This document shows positions 16,064 to 22,492 of a stretch of 35,544 nucleotides of DNA, in pieces. The notes beneath the pieces are model-generated. The model was not told where the DNA came from. It saw only the letters and a list, made by a program, of their open reading frames with translations, and ran no database searches. The stretch comes from an uncultured Collinsella sp. (GTDB lineage Bacteria; Actinomycetota; Coriobacteriia; Coriobacteriales; Coriobacteriaceae): assembly GCA_900762015.1 (NCBI GenBank), contig CAAFEX010000057.1, forward strand, positions 1 to 35,544. Direction: 5' to 3'. Position 1 is the stretch's first letter; every line of letters begins with the position of its first letter. The position numbers and the translations under genes were made by a program.

Positions 16064-16091
16064 TTTACAAAAAAAATTAGAGCGCTATAGT
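16064..16091 (+). promoter_or_regulatory. Promoter of the beta-glucosidase/PTS operon
   Basis: TTTACA (16064-16069), a 16-base spacer and TATAGT (16086-16091): the best sigma-70-like match in the window. The -10 box overlaps a palindrome (16085-16096), as expected for a repressor-controlled promoter. The predicted transcript start near 16098 gives a leader of about 160 bases. Confidence 0.6.
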
Positions 16092-16096
16092 TATAG
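16085..16096. promoter_or_regulatory. Candidate operator for the GntR-type regulator
   Basis: CTATAGTTATAG is an inverted repeat (CTATA-GT-TATAG) lying on the -10 box. The position suits repression by the divergent GntR/UTRA protein. The assignment is inferred from position and symmetry only. Confidence 0.4.
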
Positions 16097-16143
16097 ATAA
16101 CAAGCGAGATGCATGAGCATCGCCTGTACCGCTTGGAGACGGA

Positions 16144-16211
16144 TTTGTTTTGGTGGGTCGGATATCCGGATAACCGGTGCGCGCCCGCGCCGGATTACCC
16201 GCCAAAGCAAA
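16144..16211 (+). other. Structured leader hairpin of the sugar operon
   Basis: The outer arms 16144-16158 and 16197-16211 form 15 pairs, two of them G-T. The inner arms CCGGTGCG (16174-16181) and CGCGCCGG (16186-16193) form 8 pairs. A second small hairpin, GCCTCC-AATC-GGAGGC (16215-16230), follows before the ribosome binding site. No U run is present, so it may affect mRNA stability or initiation rather than simple termination. Confidence 0.5.
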
Positions 16212-16256
16212 CCCGCCTCCAATCGGAGGCTCAAAGACACGAAAGCGAGGACTTCG

Positions 16257-17657
16257 ATGGCACAGTATCAGCTGCCCAGCGACTTTTTCTTTGGCGCGGC
16301 CATGTCCGGTCCGCAGACCGAGGGCCAGTGGAACCAGGGCGGCAAGCTCGAGAACCTGTGGGACACCTGGTCCATGCAGGATCTGGGCTCGTTCTATAAC
16401 CGCGTGGGTTCCTATGCCGGTAACGACTTTATGGCCAAGTACAAGGACGACCTTCGCATCATGAAGGACCTGGGCCTGGATACCTATCGCACCTCCATCC
16501 AGTGGAGCCGCCTGCTCGATGCCGACGGCAACCTCAACGAGGAGGGTGCTGCGTGGTACCACGAGCTGTTCCGCGCTTCCCGCGAGGCAGGCCTGGAGCC
16601 GTTCGTCAACCTTTACCACTTCGATATGCCCACCTATCTCTTTGACCGTGGCGGTTGGGAGAGCCGCGAGGTCGTCGAGGCCTACGCGCATTACGCCGAC
16701 GTCGCCTTCCGCGAGTTCGGTCAAGAGATCAAGTACTGGTTTACCTTTAACGAGCCCATCGTCGAGCCCGAGCAGCGCTACCAGGAGGGCGTGTGGTTCC
16801 CGCAGCTCCACGACTTCAACCGTGCTCGCACCGTGCAGTACCACATTTCGCTGGCGCACGCGCTGGCTGTTGCCAACTATCGCAAGGCCTATGACAAGGG
16901 CGCCGTTCGCGCCGATGCCAAGATCGGCATGATCAACTGCTTCACCCCGGTCTACACCAAGGAGAACCCCAGCGAGGCAGACCTCGAGGCCGTGCGTATG
17001 ACCAGCGGCATCAACAATCGCTGGTGGCTCGACCTTATCACCAAGGGCGAGCTTCCCGCCGACGTGCTCGACAGCCTGGCCGAGGGCGGCGTCAAGCTTC
17101 CGTTCCGCGCCGGTGACCAGGAGATCCTCAAGCAGGGCGTCGTTGACTGGCTTGGCTGCAACTACTACCATCCCACGCGCGTCCAGGCGCCGGCGAGCAA
17201 GATCGACCAGTACGGTCTGCCGCACTTTGCCGACGAGTACGTGTGGCCCGATGCCGTCATGAACAAGAGCCGCGGCTGGGAGATTTACCCGAAGGGCCTC
17301 TACGACTTTGGCATGGACTGCGCCAAGAACTATCCCGATCTTGAGTGGTTCGTCTCCGAGAACGGCATCGGCATCATGGACGAGTACAAGAATCGTGACG
17401 CCGAGGGAACCATTCAGGACGACTATCGCGTCGACTTTGTGCGCCAGCACCTTGAGTGGGTCGCCAAGGCCATTGACGAAGGGGCCAAGTGCCGCGGCTA
17501 CCACTACTGGGCCGTCATTGACAACTGGTCCTGGGCAAATGCCTTCAAGAACCGTTATGGCTTTGTCGAGGTCGACCTCATGGACGGCTATCAGCGCCGT
17601 CTTAAGAAATCGGCAGCTTGGCTCAAGCAGGTCGCCACGACCCACGTGGTGGATTAG
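16257..17657 (+). CDS. Glycoside hydrolase family 1, probably 6-phospho-beta-glucosidase
   Basis: A 466-residue GH1 enzyme predicted to cleave phosphorylated beta-glucosides delivered by the adjacent PTS. The start is ATG 16257 (MAQYQLPSDFFFGAAMSGPQTEG) after GAGGA; the in-frame extension to 16113 lacks conservation. The acid/base is Glu166 in TFNEP and the nucleophile is Glu368 in SENG. The N-terminal FxxGAAxSxxQxEG and the late WSWANAFKNRYGFVEVD match GH1. The Lys and Tyr in FKNRYG fit the phosphate-binding Lys/Tyr of phospho-glucosidases, but the usual upstream Ser pattern is not clear, so the choice between phospho and plain beta-glucosidase rests mainly on the PTS context. It is the first gene of the operon, 135 bases before EIIC. 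Confidence 0.9.
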   Translation: MAQYQLPSDFFFGAAMSGPQTEGQWNQGGKLENLWDTWSMQDLGSFYNRVGSYAGNDFMAKYKDDLRIMKDLGLDTYRTSIQWSRLLDADGNLNEEGAAWYHELFRASREAGLEPFVNLYHFDMPTYLFDRGGWESREVVEAYAHYADVAFREFGQEIKYWFTFNEPIVEPEQRYQEGVWFPQLHDFNRARTVQYHISLAHALAVANYRKAYDKGAVRADAKIGMINCFTPVYTKENPSEADLEAVRMTSGINNRWWLDLITKGELPADVLDSLAEGGVKLPFRAGDQEILKQGVVDWLGCNYYHPTRVQAPASKIDQYGLPHFADEYVWPDAVMNKSRGWEIYPKGLYDFGMDCAKNYPDLEWFVSENGIGIMDEYKNRDAEGTIQDDYRVDFVRQHLEWVAKAIDEGAKCRGYHYWAVIDNWSWANAFKNRYGFVEVDLMDGYQRRLKKSAAWLKQVATTHVVD

Positions 17658-17661
17658 CGAT

Positions 17662-17695
17662 CGGGCGCTCAGCCCCAAAACGGGCGCTCAGCCCC
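17662..17695 (+). repeat. Tandem 15-base direct repeat after the glucosidase gene
   Basis: CGGGCGCTCAGCCCC occurs at 17662-17676 and 17681-17695, four A-rich bases apart. Each unit can fold on itself (GGGC with GCCC). It lies just after the glucosidase stop codon, before EIIC. Confidence 0.8.
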
Positions 17696-17792
17696 TGCGC
17701 AAACGCGCAATAACATTGACACATCTGGTGGCAGAGGGCGACAGACCACCGTGCGCATAGGAAAAGGCCGGATTTGAAAGTTAGGAGCAATC

Positions 17793-19145
17793 ATGGCCAG
17801 TGACAACGGAAAGAGCTTCCTCGACAAATTTGCCGAGGTCTCTGCGAAGGTGGGAAACCAGGTTCATCTGCGTTCCCTGCGCGATGCCTTCGCGACCATC
17901 ACGCCGCTCTATATCCTTGCGGGTATCGCGGTTCTTATCAACAACGTCGTGTTCCCTCTGTTCCCGCTCGATGCGGCGGGCCTCGCCAACCTCCAGACCT
18001 GGGGCTCGGCAATCACCCTGGGCACCCTTAACGTGTCCGCCATTATCCTGGCCGGTCTGATTGGCTACAGCCTCGCCAAGAACGAGCGTTTCGATAACCC
18101 GCTTGCCTGCGTGGTTGTCGCTATCTCTGCCTTCGTCATCATGATGCCGCAGCAGATCACCGCCACCCTTGCCGCCACGAGCCCGCTTCTCACCGACAAG
18201 ATCACCTCCGCCGAGGTCACCGGTGCCCTTTCGACCGCCAACACCGGTACCAACGGCCTGTTCTCGGCCATCATCATCGCCCTGCTCTCCACGACGCTCT
18301 TCATCAAGATCTCGGGCGTCGAGAAGCTCAAGGTCAAGCTGGGCGAGGGCGTACCTCCTGCGGTCTCCAACTCCTTCAACGTCATGATCCCAATGCTGCT
18401 CAACCTCTCGATCTTCGCTATCGCCTCGGCCCTGCTCGCCGTCTGCGCCGGCACCGACCTGTGCACCATCATCTCCACCTGCATCTCCAACCCGCTCAAG
18501 AGCATCATGAACGCCGGTCCGTGGGCTGTCATCCTCATCTACACCCTCGCCAACCTGCTGTTCTGCGTTGGTATTCACCAGTCCACCATCTCGGGCGCTA
18601 CCGTCGAGCCGATCCTGACCATGCTCATCGTCGACAACATGGCTACCTTTGCCGCCGGCGGTACCATCCAGCCCGATCACTACATGAACATGCAGATCGT
18701 CAACAGCTTCGCCCTCATCGGCGGCTCGGGCTGCACCCTCATGCTGCTGCTCGACACCTTCCTGTTCTCCAAGAACAAGGCCTCCAAGACCGTTGCCAAG
18801 ATGGCCATTCTGCCTGGCCTGTTCAACATCAACGAGCCGGTCATCTACGGTTACCCCATCGTGTACAACCTGCCGCTCATGATTCCGTTCGTGCTTCTTC
18901 CCGACCTGTTCATCGGTGTCACCTATGGCCTGACCTGCGCTGGCATCATCAGCCCCTGCATCGCTCAGGTGCCTTGGACCATGCCGCCCGTCATCAACGC
19001 CCTGCTTGCTACGGGCTTTGACTGGCGCGCCGGCGTGTGGCAGGCTCTGGAGCTGGTCATCGGCATGGCTGTCTACCTGCCCTTTATGAGGATCTCCGAG
19101 AAGGCCATCGCCAAGCAGGAGGCCCTCGCCGAGCAGAACGCCTAG
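17793..19145 (+). CDS. PTS EIIC component, lactose/cellobiose family
   Basis: The membrane channel subunit of a sugar phosphotransferase system, 450 residues, the usual length for cellobiose-type EIIC. About ten hydrophobic segments can be read. Family motifs include LRDAFATITPLYILAGIAVL near the start, HQSTISGATVEPILTM (substrate region, about 265-280), and GLFNINEPVIYGYPIVYNLPLMIPF (about 342-366), the conserved NEP segment. The start ATG 17793 follows TAGGAG. The gene lies between the GH1 enzyme and EIIB/EIIA on the same strand. The likely substrate is cellobiose or another beta-glucoside, inferred from family and context. Confidence 0.95.
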   Translation: MASDNGKSFLDKFAEVSAKVGNQVHLRSLRDAFATITPLYILAGIAVLINNVVFPLFPLDAAGLANLQTWGSAITLGTLNVSAIILAGLIGYSLAKNERFDNPLACVVVAISAFVIMMPQQITATLAATSPLLTDKITSAEVTGALSTANTGTNGLFSAIIIALLSTTLFIKISGVEKLKVKLGEGVPPAVSNSFNVMIPMLLNLSIFAIASALLAVCAGTDLCTIISTCISNPLKSIMNAGPWAVILIYTLANLLFCVGIHQSTISGATVEPILTMLIVDNMATFAAGGTIQPDHYMNMQIVNSFALIGGSGCTLMLLLDTFLFSKNKASKTVAKMAILPGLFNINEPVIYGYPIVYNLPLMIPFVLLPDLFIGVTYGLTCAGIISPCIAQVPWTMPPVINALLATGFDWRAGVWQALELVIGMAVYLPFMRISEKAIAKQEALAEQNA

Positions 19146-19166
19146 CGTTTGTCCATTCCACCCTTG

Positions 19167-19208
19167 CGGGTACCGATGCTTGGTACCGGTACCCGTATCT
19201 CCTTTTTT
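19167..19208 (+). terminator. Intra-operon terminator between EIIC and EIIB
   Basis: The stem CGGGTACC (19167-19174) with GGTACCCG (19188-19195) can also re-pair using the inner GGTACC. It is followed 7 bases later by a run of six T. It would reduce or regulate transcription of EIIB and EIIA relative to EIIC. Confidence 0.65.
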
Positions 19209-19295
19209 GCCTAAACGTGCAAAACAGGGGAAAGATAACCACAAGGATTTATCCAGTTTGTCGTCTGCGCGCCGCGCAGTTATAAGGAGGAAACC

Positions 19296-19598
19296 ATGAA
19301 GAAGATCATGCTTTGCTGCAATGCCGGCATGTCCACGAGTCTGCTGGTCCAGAAGATGCAGTCCGAGGTCGCGAGCCGTGGTCTGGACATCGAGGTCGAA
19401 GCCCGTCCTATGAATGAGGCCCACGATCACCTGGACGAGTGCGACATCCTGCTGCTCGGCCCGCAGATCGGCTACACCAAGGGCGACTTTGAGAAGGAGG
19501 CCGCCGGCCGTTTCCCGGTCGAGGTCATCAACATGGTCGACTATGGCCGCATGAACGCCGCCGGCATCATCGACCACTGCGTCAGCGTGATGGGCTAG
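19296..19598 (+). CDS. PTS EIIB component, lactose/cellobiose family
   Basis: A cytoplasmic phosphocarrier of 100 residues. The phosphocysteine loop is MLCCNAGMSTSLLVQKM, where Cys8 matches the active-site Cys of the family (C-x-A-G-M-S-T-S-L-L). DILLLGPQIGYTK is the other conserved block. It takes phosphate from EIIA and passes it to the sugar held by EIIC. TAAGGAGG is 5 bases before the ATG, an exceptionally strong site, which fits initiation after the intra-operon terminator. The EIIA gene follows with almost no gap. Confidence 0.95.
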   Translation: MKKIMLCCNAGMSTSLLVQKMQSEVASRGLDIEVEARPMNEAHDHLDECDILLLGPQIGYTKGDFEKEAAGRFPVEVINMVDYGRMNAAGIIDHCVSVMG

Positions 19599-19607
19599 GT
19601 GCAGCGC

Positions 19608-19940
19608 ATGGAGGATATGAACGAACTGCAGATGACCTGCTTCGAGATCATCAGCTACGTCGGTACCGCCAAGAGCATGTACATCAACGCCGTGCAGAAG
19701 GCCAAGGAGGGCGATTTCGACGCCGCCGAGGAGCTCATTAAGCAGGGCGACGAGGCCTATAACGGCGGCCACGATGTTCACATGGGACTTCTTAAGAAGG
19801 AGGCCAATGGCGAGCGCAACGGCGAGGCCCCGCTGATTCTGCTGCACGCCGAGGACCAGATGGCCGGCACCGAGACCATGCGCGTCATGGCCACGGAGCT
19901 CATTGAGGTCCACAAACAGCTACAGGCACTCAAGGCCTAG
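19608..19940 (+). CDS. PTS EIIA component, lactose/cellobiose family
   Basis: An all-helical trimeric phosphocarrier of 110 residues. Phosphate would be accepted from HPr on His55 (numbered from ATG 19608) in AYNGGHDVHMGLL, aligned with the A-H motif of LacA/ChbA. LILLHAEDQMAGTETMRVMATELIEVHKQL is the typical C-terminal helix with the structural Asp. Candidate starts are GTG 19599, directly after the EIIB stop codon, ATG 19608 with TAGGTG upstream, and ATG 19617, which has a strong GGAGGA but only one base away. I prefer 19608. It completes a full EII set with separate polypeptides. Confidence 0.93.
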   Translation: MEDMNELQMTCFEIISYVGTAKSMYINAVQKAKEGDFDAAEELIKQGDEAYNGGHDVHMGLLKKEANGERNGEAPLILLHAEDQMAGTETMRVMATELIEVHKQLQALKA

Positions 19941-19998
19941 CTGGCGTTTTCGCCGCGACGGATCGTGCGGTTCGCATACAATCCAGTCCCTTTTGCAG

Positions 19999-20031
19999 GC
20001 GCCGGGAGTCTCCCTCTCCCGGCGCTTTTTG
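19999..20031 (+). terminator. Rho-independent terminator of the PTS operon
   Basis: A perfect 10-pair stem, GCGCCGGGAG (19999-20008) with CTCCCGGCGC (20016-20025), then five T. It lies 58 bases after the EIIA stop codon. Confidence 0.88.
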
Positions 20032-20087
20032 TTTGGCGAGTTGCTGAGCGTCATTGCTCGTTGAGCGGGCGGACGTTTCCCCAGATA

Positions 20088-20126
20088 AAACCTGCCAAAA
20101 CAAACCTGTCCCTTTTTGGTAGGTTT
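20088..20126. repeat. GGGAC-core hairpin repeat, AAACCTGCC type
   Basis: Arms AAACCTGCCAAAA (20088-20100) and TTTTGGTAGGTTT (20114-20126) pair over 13 bases with one G-T. The minus-strand core is AGGGACAGGTTTG. It ends in T, so it could also act as a terminator. It lies 55 bases before the ROK kinase start. Confidence 0.75.
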
Positions 20127-20181
20127 TTGCCTTGGGAGCGGTACCATACAGGCAATGTTTAAACGAGAAAGGTGGGCTCCC

Positions 20182-21135
20182 ATGGAACCTAAGCAGTATT
20201 ACATCGGCATCGACGTCGGCGGCACCTCGGTTAAGGAGGGCCTGTTCGACGAGGACGGCAACCTGCTTGCCAAGGCCAGCGTGCCCACGCCTCCCATCGT
20301 TGACGCTGCGGGCTTTGCCGCGGTGACCGAGGCTATCGACCAGGTGGTCGCCAAAGCCCAGATTCCGCGTGCCTTTGTGGCGGGCATTGGCCTGGCCGTT
20401 CCGTGCCCCATCCCGGCATCGGGCGATGCCAAGGTCAAGGCCAACATTGCCATTAACCTGCCCGAGCTGAGGATCGCCATTCAAAAGCACTGCCCCGACG
20501 CGGTCGTTAAGTACGAGAACGATGCCAACGCCGCTGCCATGGGCGAGGCCTGGCTCGGTTCTGCCAAGGGCGTGCAGAACGTCGTGATGGTCACCATCGG
20601 TACCGGCGTGGGCGGCGGCGTAATCGTCAACGGCGACGTGGTATCGGGCGTTGTGGGTGCTGGCGGCGAGATTGGCCACATGTGCCTGAACCCGGCTGAG
20701 GAGCGCACCTGCGGCTGTGGCGGCCATGGCCATCTGGAGCAGTATTCCAGCGCCACCGGCGTGGTGAGCAACTACCTTGCCGAGTGCAAGAAGGCGGGCG
20801 TCGAGCCCATCGAGCTCACCGGCCCCTCCGATTCCAAGGACGTGTTCCAGGCCTGCCGCGAGGGTGACAAGCTCGCGTTGGCAGCTGCCGATACCATGGC
20901 CGACTACCTCGGCCGCGCCCTGGCGCTTATTGCCAACGTGGTCGACCCCGAGATGTTCCTGATCGGCGGCGGTGCGTCTGCCTCGGCCGATGTCTACCTC
21001 GACGCCGTTCGCGAGCACTTCCAGCGCTACGCGCTTTCCGCCTCGCGCGAGACGCCCATCAAGGTCGCTTCGCTCGGCAACGACGCCGGCATCATCGGTG
21101 CCGCCTACGTAGCCCTGCGCGCCGCCGGCAAATAG
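20182..21135 (+). CDS. ROK-family sugar kinase (probable glucokinase)
   Basis: A 317-residue ROK protein. The ATP-binding phosphate-1 loop is YIGIDVGGTSVKEG (Asp11), the catalytic Asp114 is in ENDANAAAMGEAW, and VMVTIGTGVGGGVIVNG is the phosphate-2 region. The zinc-binding segment runs from GGEIGHMCL through CGCGGHGHLEQ (C-x-C-G-x2-G). It has no DNA-binding domain, so it is a kinase rather than a NagC-type repressor. Glucose is the likeliest substrate, which fits release of glucose by the nearby beta-glucosidase, but fructose or N-acetylmannosamine kinases look alike. The start at 20182 follows GAAAGGTG; upstream in-frame ATGs at 20155 and 20116 look unlikely because the protein family starts near here. 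Confidence 0.88.
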   Translation: MEPKQYYIGIDVGGTSVKEGLFDEDGNLLAKASVPTPPIVDAAGFAAVTEAIDQVVAKAQIPRAFVAGIGLAVPCPIPASGDAKVKANIAINLPELRIAIQKHCPDAVVKYENDANAAAMGEAWLGSAKGVQNVVMVTIGTGVGGGVIVNGDVVSGVVGAGGEIGHMCLNPAEERTCGCGGHGHLEQYSSATGVVSNYLAECKKAGVEPIELTGPSDSKDVFQACREGDKLALAAADTMADYLGRALALIANVVDPEMFLIGGGASASADVYLDAVREHFQRYALSASRETPIKVASLGNDAGIIGAAYVALRAAGK

Positions 21136-21136
21136 C

Positions 21137-21167
21137 TGGTGCAAGGGGGACAGGTTAGTTTGCACCA
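21137..21167. repeat. GGGAC-core hairpin repeat, TGGTGCAA type
   Basis: The arms TGGTGCAA (21137-21144) and TTGCACCA (21160-21167) are perfect over 8 bases. The plus-strand core is GGGGGACAGGTTAGTTT. It begins two bases after the kinase stop codon. Confidence 0.85.
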
Positions 21168-21170
21168 ACA

Positions 21171-21209
21171 TGGTGCAAGGGGGCAGACTTCGCCCTGGCA
21201 CTTGCCCCA
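21171..21209. repeat. Degenerate second copy of the TGGTGCAA-type repeat
   Basis: It starts TGGTGCAAGGGGGCAGACTT, matching the first 12 bases of the preceding copy exactly, and ends CTTGCCCCA, which pairs with its left end at 8 of 9 positions. The core is diverged. Confidence 0.5.
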
Positions 21210-21300
21210 AATTGTGCCGCGGCCCTTCCGTCTCAGAAGGCTCGGCGCCAGCGTGCTACCATAGCTACGTCCAAGTACACATATCAAGTGGAGGATATCC

Positions 21301-22224
21301 ATGGCAAACGTTCTTGTCTTTGGTCACCAGAACCCCGATAACGACGCCATCATGAGCGCCGTCGTCCTGTCCCAGCTGCTCAACCAGGTTGAGTATGCCG
21401 GTAACACCTATGAGGCCTGCGCCCTCGGTCAGCTTCCGGCAGAGTCCGCCAAGCTGCTCGCCGACGCCGGCATTGCCGAGCCCCGCGTGATCGATTCCGT
21501 CGAGGCCGGTCAGCTCGTCGTCCTCACCGACCACAACGAGTCTGCCCAGTCCGTCGCCGGCCTTAAGGACGCCACGGTCTTTGGTGTTGTCGACCATCAT
21601 CGCATCGGCGACTTCGAGACCGCCGGCCCGCTGCACTACATCTGCCTGCCCTGGGGCTCCAGCTGCACCATCGTCACCAAGCTCGCCGGCGTGCTCGGCG
21701 TTGAGCTTTCCGGCGTCCAGGCCAAGCTGCTGCTCTCGGCCATGATGACCGACACGCTCATGCTCAAGAGCCCCACCACCACCGATGTCGACCGCGCCGT
21801 CGCCGCCAGGCTCGGCGAGCAGGTGGGCGTCGACCCGGTCAAGTTTGGCATGGAGGTCTTCCTCACCCGTCCGTCCGGCTCCTTCACCGCAGCCGAGATG
21901 GTCGGCAACGACATCAAGATGTTCGAGCCCGCCGGCAAGAAGCTGCTCATCGGCCAGTACGAGACTGTCGACAAGACCCGCGCGCTCGGCATGATCGACG
22001 AGATTCGCGAGGCCATGCGCGCCTACGCCGCCGAGAAGGGTGCTGACGGCATTGTCCTGTGCATCACCGACATTATGGAGGAGGGTTCTCAGGTCCTGCT
22101 CGAGGGCGAGACCGAGGCCGCTCAGAAGGGCCTGGGCATCGCCGACGAGCACGATGGCGTCTGGATGCCGGGCGTCCTCTCCCGTAAGAAGCAGGTCGCT
22201 GCCCCCATCATGGCCGCCTGCTAG
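21301..22224 (+). CDS. ppaC: Manganese-dependent inorganic pyrophosphatase (family II)
   Basis: Hydrolyses pyrophosphate to phosphate and so drives biosynthetic reactions. At 307 residues it has the normal length of CBS-free family II enzymes. DHH-domain motifs: FGHQNPDNDAI (His9, Asp13, Asp15), VVLTDHNES, and the DHH triad in GVVDHHRIGDF. The C-terminal DHHA2 domain ends with LEGETEAAQ and GVLSRKKQVAAPI, the substrate-binding SRKKQ segment. A strong GGAGG is 6 bases before the ATG. A terminator follows. It is a single-gene unit. Confidence 0.96.
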   Translation: MANVLVFGHQNPDNDAIMSAVVLSQLLNQVEYAGNTYEACALGQLPAESAKLLADAGIAEPRVIDSVEAGQLVVLTDHNESAQSVAGLKDATVFGVVDHHRIGDFETAGPLHYICLPWGSSCTIVTKLAGVLGVELSGVQAKLLLSAMMTDTLMLKSPTTTDVDRAVAARLGEQVGVDPVKFGMEVFLTRPSGSFTAAEMVGNDIKMFEPAGKKLLIGQYETVDKTRALGMIDEIREAMRAYAAEKGADGIVLCITDIMEEGSQVLLEGETEAAQKGLGIADEHDGVWMPGVLSRKKQVAAPIMAAC

Positions 22225-22244
22225 GTTCTTTTGACCTAACACCG

Positions 22245-22284
22245 ACGACCGGATCGCGGACGCCCCGCGCTCCGGTCGTTTTTT
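22245..22284 (+). terminator. Rho-independent terminator of ppaC
   Basis: A perfect 9-pair stem, ACGACCGGA (22245-22253) with TCCGGTCGT (22271-22279), followed by T residues. It lies 20 bases after the stop codon. Confidence 0.85.
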
Positions 22285-22422
22285 GTGCACGGCACTGTGT
22301 CGTCTCTTGGACAGGCGCGCCCGTGCCGTTGAGCAAATAATGTTCAACCTGTGGTTCCGCTTTTCGGCCGCGCCTGTGCGGTATCTGTGCAGGGTAGGCT
22401 AGATGTAAGCGTAATACGTTGG

Positions 22423-22459
22423 AGCGCGGCGCCGCCACTTGGGCGGGCCGTGCTTTTTT
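22423..22459 (+). terminator. Terminator-like hairpin in the nhaA leader
   Basis: A stem of 13 pairs (AGCGCGGC plus CCGCC with GGCGG plus CCGTGCT, one base bulged on each side, one G-T), ending in a T run, 33 bases before the nhaA start. A second hairpin, ACGGGA-GCTT-TCCCGT, lies just before the ribosome binding site. This arrangement suggests attenuation of nhaA. Confidence 0.55.
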
Positions 22460-22492
22460 AAGACGGGAGCTTTCCCGTGAAAGGAGCCGCCC

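Larger units (their letters stand above)
15956..16256. other. Divergent regulatory region between the GntR gene and the beta-glucosidase operon
   Basis: About 300 bases, AT-rich near the regulator, unlike the rest of the window. It contains a good plus-strand promoter (16064-16091), palindromes that could be operators (16005-16027 with arms AAAGC and GCTTT; 16085-16096), and then a GC-rich leader with two hairpins (16144-16211 and 16215-16230). No gene is seen; the in-frame upstream extension of the glucosidase from 16113 is rejected. Confidence 0.65.

Noticed and set aside
16113..16256. N-terminal extension of the GH1 enzyme from ATG 16113
   Set aside because: The 48 extra residues are Arg-rich and unlike any GH1 start. 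They lie over the leader hairpins, while ATG 16257 has a ribosome site and the standard family N-terminus.
17781..19913. Long minus-strand open frame opposite the PTS genes (710 codons)
   Set aside because: A low-complexity Asp/Gly/His-rich translation, typical of an antisense shadow. The PTS components on the plus strand are certain.
20182..21135. ROK protein as a NagC/XylR-type repressor
   Set aside because: It lacks the N-terminal helix-turn-helix domain and is the length of a ROK kinase.
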